This document shows positions 61,025 to 64,000 of a stretch of 64,000 nucleotides of DNA, piece after piece; positions within the stretch are counted from its first letter, which is position 1, and the number at the start of each line of letters is the position of its first letter. The stretch spans positions 98,287,366-98,351,365 of the forward strand of contig OW240921.1 in assembly GCA_933207985.1 (NCBI GenBank), given 5' to 3'. Both the position numbers and the translations under genes were made by a program. Source of the stretch: Pelobates cultripes. Taxonomy: Eukaryota; Chordata; Amphibia; Anura; Pelobatidae. The notes below the pieces were generated by a model. It searched no databases. It was not told the origin of the DNA and worked only from the letters and a program-made list of their open reading frames with translations.

Positions 61025-61377
61025 CCCCGGACAATGACAGAGCCTCTTTAAGCATTTCAGCAAATCCCATGCAATTCTGAATTGGATAAACCTCCTACAT
61101 AGACCCGAATTGAAACTCTCCTTCCTGGTCTGAGATGAATTTGTCTGCTGCAGAATTTGCTGCAGTCTTAGGAGCTTTATAGGTATTTTTTGCTTTTTAT
61201 TACTTTAATTTTTAGCACATTTTTATAAATAATTTGGCTTCATCTGAAATGTATTCAGGCTTTATGTTTGTAAGGGGTTAGAAAATGTTGAATAAATAAA
61301 TAAATAAAAAAAAAATTTTTTTTACATTAGGCTTGTGTTCCATTTAAAAAAAAAAAACATATTTAGAAGATTAAATT

Positions 61378-63972
61378 GAAACCTGCTCTTTCACTTTCCG
61401 GATTTGTTTCTTCTTCTCAAAGTCAGATTGATCTTTTAGAACTTTTTATTCCGTGGGGGGGAAAAAAAACTGCTCAAGACTTGCAGTGTGCATCTTCTCT
61501 AATGTGTGCGTGATGACCTGTTATTTTGGTTTCTAATATTGAACCATTTAAAATCTCTGTTGGAAACGTGTGCTCTTGACAGAAAATATTTTATTCTTTA
61601 ATAAGTTACCTTCTCACCCCTCTCTCTTGTTACTACAGCAACCCAGACCTCTGAAAATCGTATTGTTCTTCTGGCTGTTGCTATGATCTGGGTAAAAACT
61701 GCTGTTATATCCGCTTAAGGTCTCAAACAAGACCCATAAACTATAGTTGGCTGGTTCACCCCTAGTTTCAAAGGCAGAGACTGCGACACTGCGACTCTTG
61801 GCTTACTGTTCTGTTTTTACATAATATTCCACTGTGTGCTGGGGAAAGATCTAAAACAAAGATTGCTTTACTATTCAGAACCATTAGCATTTCTCGCGCT
61901 ACTAAATTAAAGCAAAGCAATTATTTCTTTGCGCTTTTGATATTCACTTAATGTTCTGCAGTTCTTTTCGGCAAAGACCAAATTATTTTAAATTCACTTA
62001 GCACTGAGAGCAAGTTATCGGTAAAGCTGTACCCATTACGAGTCAGCTGAAGGTTCACGTGTTCTCGAGGGATGGCCCCTTCTCTAGAAATTCAATGCAT
62101 TAGGCAGAATCCAGTGCAGATAATCTAATGCATATTCCAATGAGATGTTATATTTATTCAGCTTTATCTCTGTACATGGAACCTCTCTGGGGGTTCACTA
62201 TAATTGTGTGGTCTTCAAGTAAACTGGACAGGTGTTCAGGATAAATCTTTTGAACTAATTGTCCAATTTGTCAGCCTACCAGTCAGTAATCTTCTTCTTA
62301 ATTGGATGTAATAATGGGAATAGCTGCTTAAAATCCAGGTGATTCAAGGCTATCTATGCTTTGATATGCAATGGTTCCCTTGGAGACTAGTACTTGAACC
62401 ACAATCAGGGAGTTGCTACTTTGACACAGATACTCTTAAAACATATATTAACACTTTAATAGCATTTATATAATCGTGTTAAACTTTTTTTTTATTTTTT
62501 ATTATAACGTTACTTGCATTTGAAGTTCCTAGGCTTTGCGTCTTCTGCAGTGAGCTCTAACCAAACCAGGAATCGACTCAAGGAATCTTGCAGACTGATT
62601 TAGAGGCTGTAGCGGAATGCAGGGCTAATTCAAAATCTTAGTGTGTAGTTATTGCATGCACATAACTGCAAGAGAATCCACTGTGCCCAGGAAGTATCAC
62701 TACTGGAAACAATGTAAAGAGAAGTACATTCTGTGTTTTTTACTTCCAGCATTAAATCAAACGGACGATGAGCACTTCTCTTGCTATAGCACCCTTGAGT
62801 TTTCTCAAAAGCATTGCTTTATGGTCATAGCAAGGTTTTTGTTTTTTTTGGAGTTGTAGTTCATTTGGGAATGTCTTGGTTTAGAAAGCTGACAACTGCC
62901 AGACACCTGATATATATGGCATCATGTACAGCAGTATTTATGGTGGGAGACACTGGAGGGAGCAGACATAAAGAGTGGACTTATAGAGGAAAACTGAAGA
63001 TGTATAAATAAAAGTCCACAGCCTATCTAAATGTAACGTACATAGTGCCAATTCACAATCATAGTGTCATTCTCTGCCTTTGCCCCTTTAGTGATGGATA
63101 TCGGTTCCCCCCCTCCTTTGGCTTCTAACTTTTTGGTATTCTTTGTGTTGGCTCTTTTTTTTCTCCACAACAGGTCTGCAGATGAGTGACTGAACCGTGC
63201 AGTGTTGCCCACGTTCAGGTCCCCAACGCTGCCATCATTTTTGAGTATGAAAACACAACTTCTGAAAATAAATTCACCCTCCGTACATGCAGTTCCACAA
63301 CGAATAGCAGGCAAAGTGACTTTTTTTTTCAGTGGTCTTGCTGCTACCTTGTAAATGTTTTAAAGTCCAGAAGGCTATGTATAAATATATCATGTGTCTT
63401 CTGCCAGTGAGAACACAAGACTTTGACAATGACAGAACACAGTCTATGTGTATGTGAATAGTAGTTTGATAAGATGTACAGGAAAGATATCTAATTGTGA
63501 TTGGAAAAAAAAAAAAACATTTTTTCAATAAACATGCAGAGATGTTTAGTGTAATTCTAGTGTGAGCTTTTGTCTCTTTTTGTTGCAATGTATTGATTTG
63601 ACTTTTCCCAAATTAAAAGGGTAATTCAGATATGGACCTGTGCTCACTGTGACTAAAGGGGTGTCCGCTACACCTGGCTGACAAGGCCCAAAGATGGTCA
63701 AAATGATCGTTCGGGGTTGCTCTATCTCTCATGCAGAGTGAACTTTTCGGCATTTTGGTTCTGCGCTGCCCTTATGGGTGGGATCAGTCTGATATGCTTC
63801 AGAATAAGTTCTCTCTGTAATGGCACAAGTGAGTAAAATCTAATGTGAGACCTGAGCGGGATTTATCGAAGGGCAAGCTACTGAGTTTCTCTAAGCTTTT
63901 GTACATTCTCTTACTAGCGATGATCACATTTTAATTTAAGTCACATATACATTTCTTCATGAATTTTGTTTA
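61378..63972. other. Unique non-coding stretch after the duplicated segment
   Basis: No repeat family or gene recognised. Open frames of 60-104 codons (for example 62,641-62,859 and 63,274-63,588) have no known motif. The sequence is less repeat-laden than 22-61 kb. Confidence 0.5.
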
Positions 63973-64000
63973 TAGTGATGTCCAGAACGGTTCGCCACGG
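63973..64000. mobile_element. Left end of a hAT-like foldback element, cut by the window end
   Basis: TAGTGATGTCCAGAACGGTTCGCC matches the terminus of the 323-bp element at 10,343-10,665 (TAGTGATGTC, then an AACGGTTCG/GTTCGCC block). The remainder lies outside the window. Confidence 0.65.

Overview
This is a stretch of vertebrate, most likely anuran amphibian (frog), nuclear DNA. It is A+T-rich and holds no complete, confidently recognisable host gene. The frog assignment rests on repeat types seen in the sequence: TTAA-flanked miniature elements beginning TTAAAGG (the T2/Kolobok type described in Xenopus), short hAT-like foldback elements with 8-bp target duplications, fragments of Tx1/L1-type and CR1-type LINEs, an L2-type LINE tail, and short repeats resembling Penelope-like elements with hammerhead-ribozyme-like cores. 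The species cannot be named from this.

Layout: 1-4.8 kb is mostly featureless non-coding DNA. 4.8-14 kb carries a decayed Tx1/L1 endonuclease fragment, a head-to-head ribozyme-like repeat pair, several MITEs, two minisatellites (8.6-9.0 and 11.8-12.1 kb), a 323-bp foldback element with a perfect 8-bp target duplication, and a Tx1/L1 reverse-transcriptase C-terminal fragment. 14-20.7 kb is quiet apart from a few short repeats. 20.7-22.6 kb holds minus-strand reading frames that look retroelement-derived, then two abutting MITEs. 22.6-37.9 kb alternates unremarkable non-coding DNA with MITEs, including a MITE nested in a MITE (33.25-34.19 kb) and an old tandem duplication of about 0.5 kb whose two units were later enlarged by different insertions (34.7-36.7 kb).

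The dominant structural fact is that 37,971-49,388 and 49,489-61,377 are two near-identical direct copies of the same roughly 11.5-kb segment, separated by exactly 100 Ns. The first copy ends at the gap and the second begins at it. Overlapping the two would give one continuous locus with unique flanks on each side. The simplest reading is an unmerged contig-end overlap of two haplotypes (a false duplication in the assembly), not a biological tandem duplication. The copies differ by scattered substitutions, a 250-bp deletion in a CR1-like LINE, and CA/TA repeat lengths inside a hAT-like element.

No operon-like or pathway-like cooperation between genes can be described. The window reads as intergenic or intronic DNA shaped by transposable elements. 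One 352-bp segment present in both copies (41,726-42,077 and 53,241-53,592) has splice-site-like borders and is the best, still weak, candidate for a host exon.
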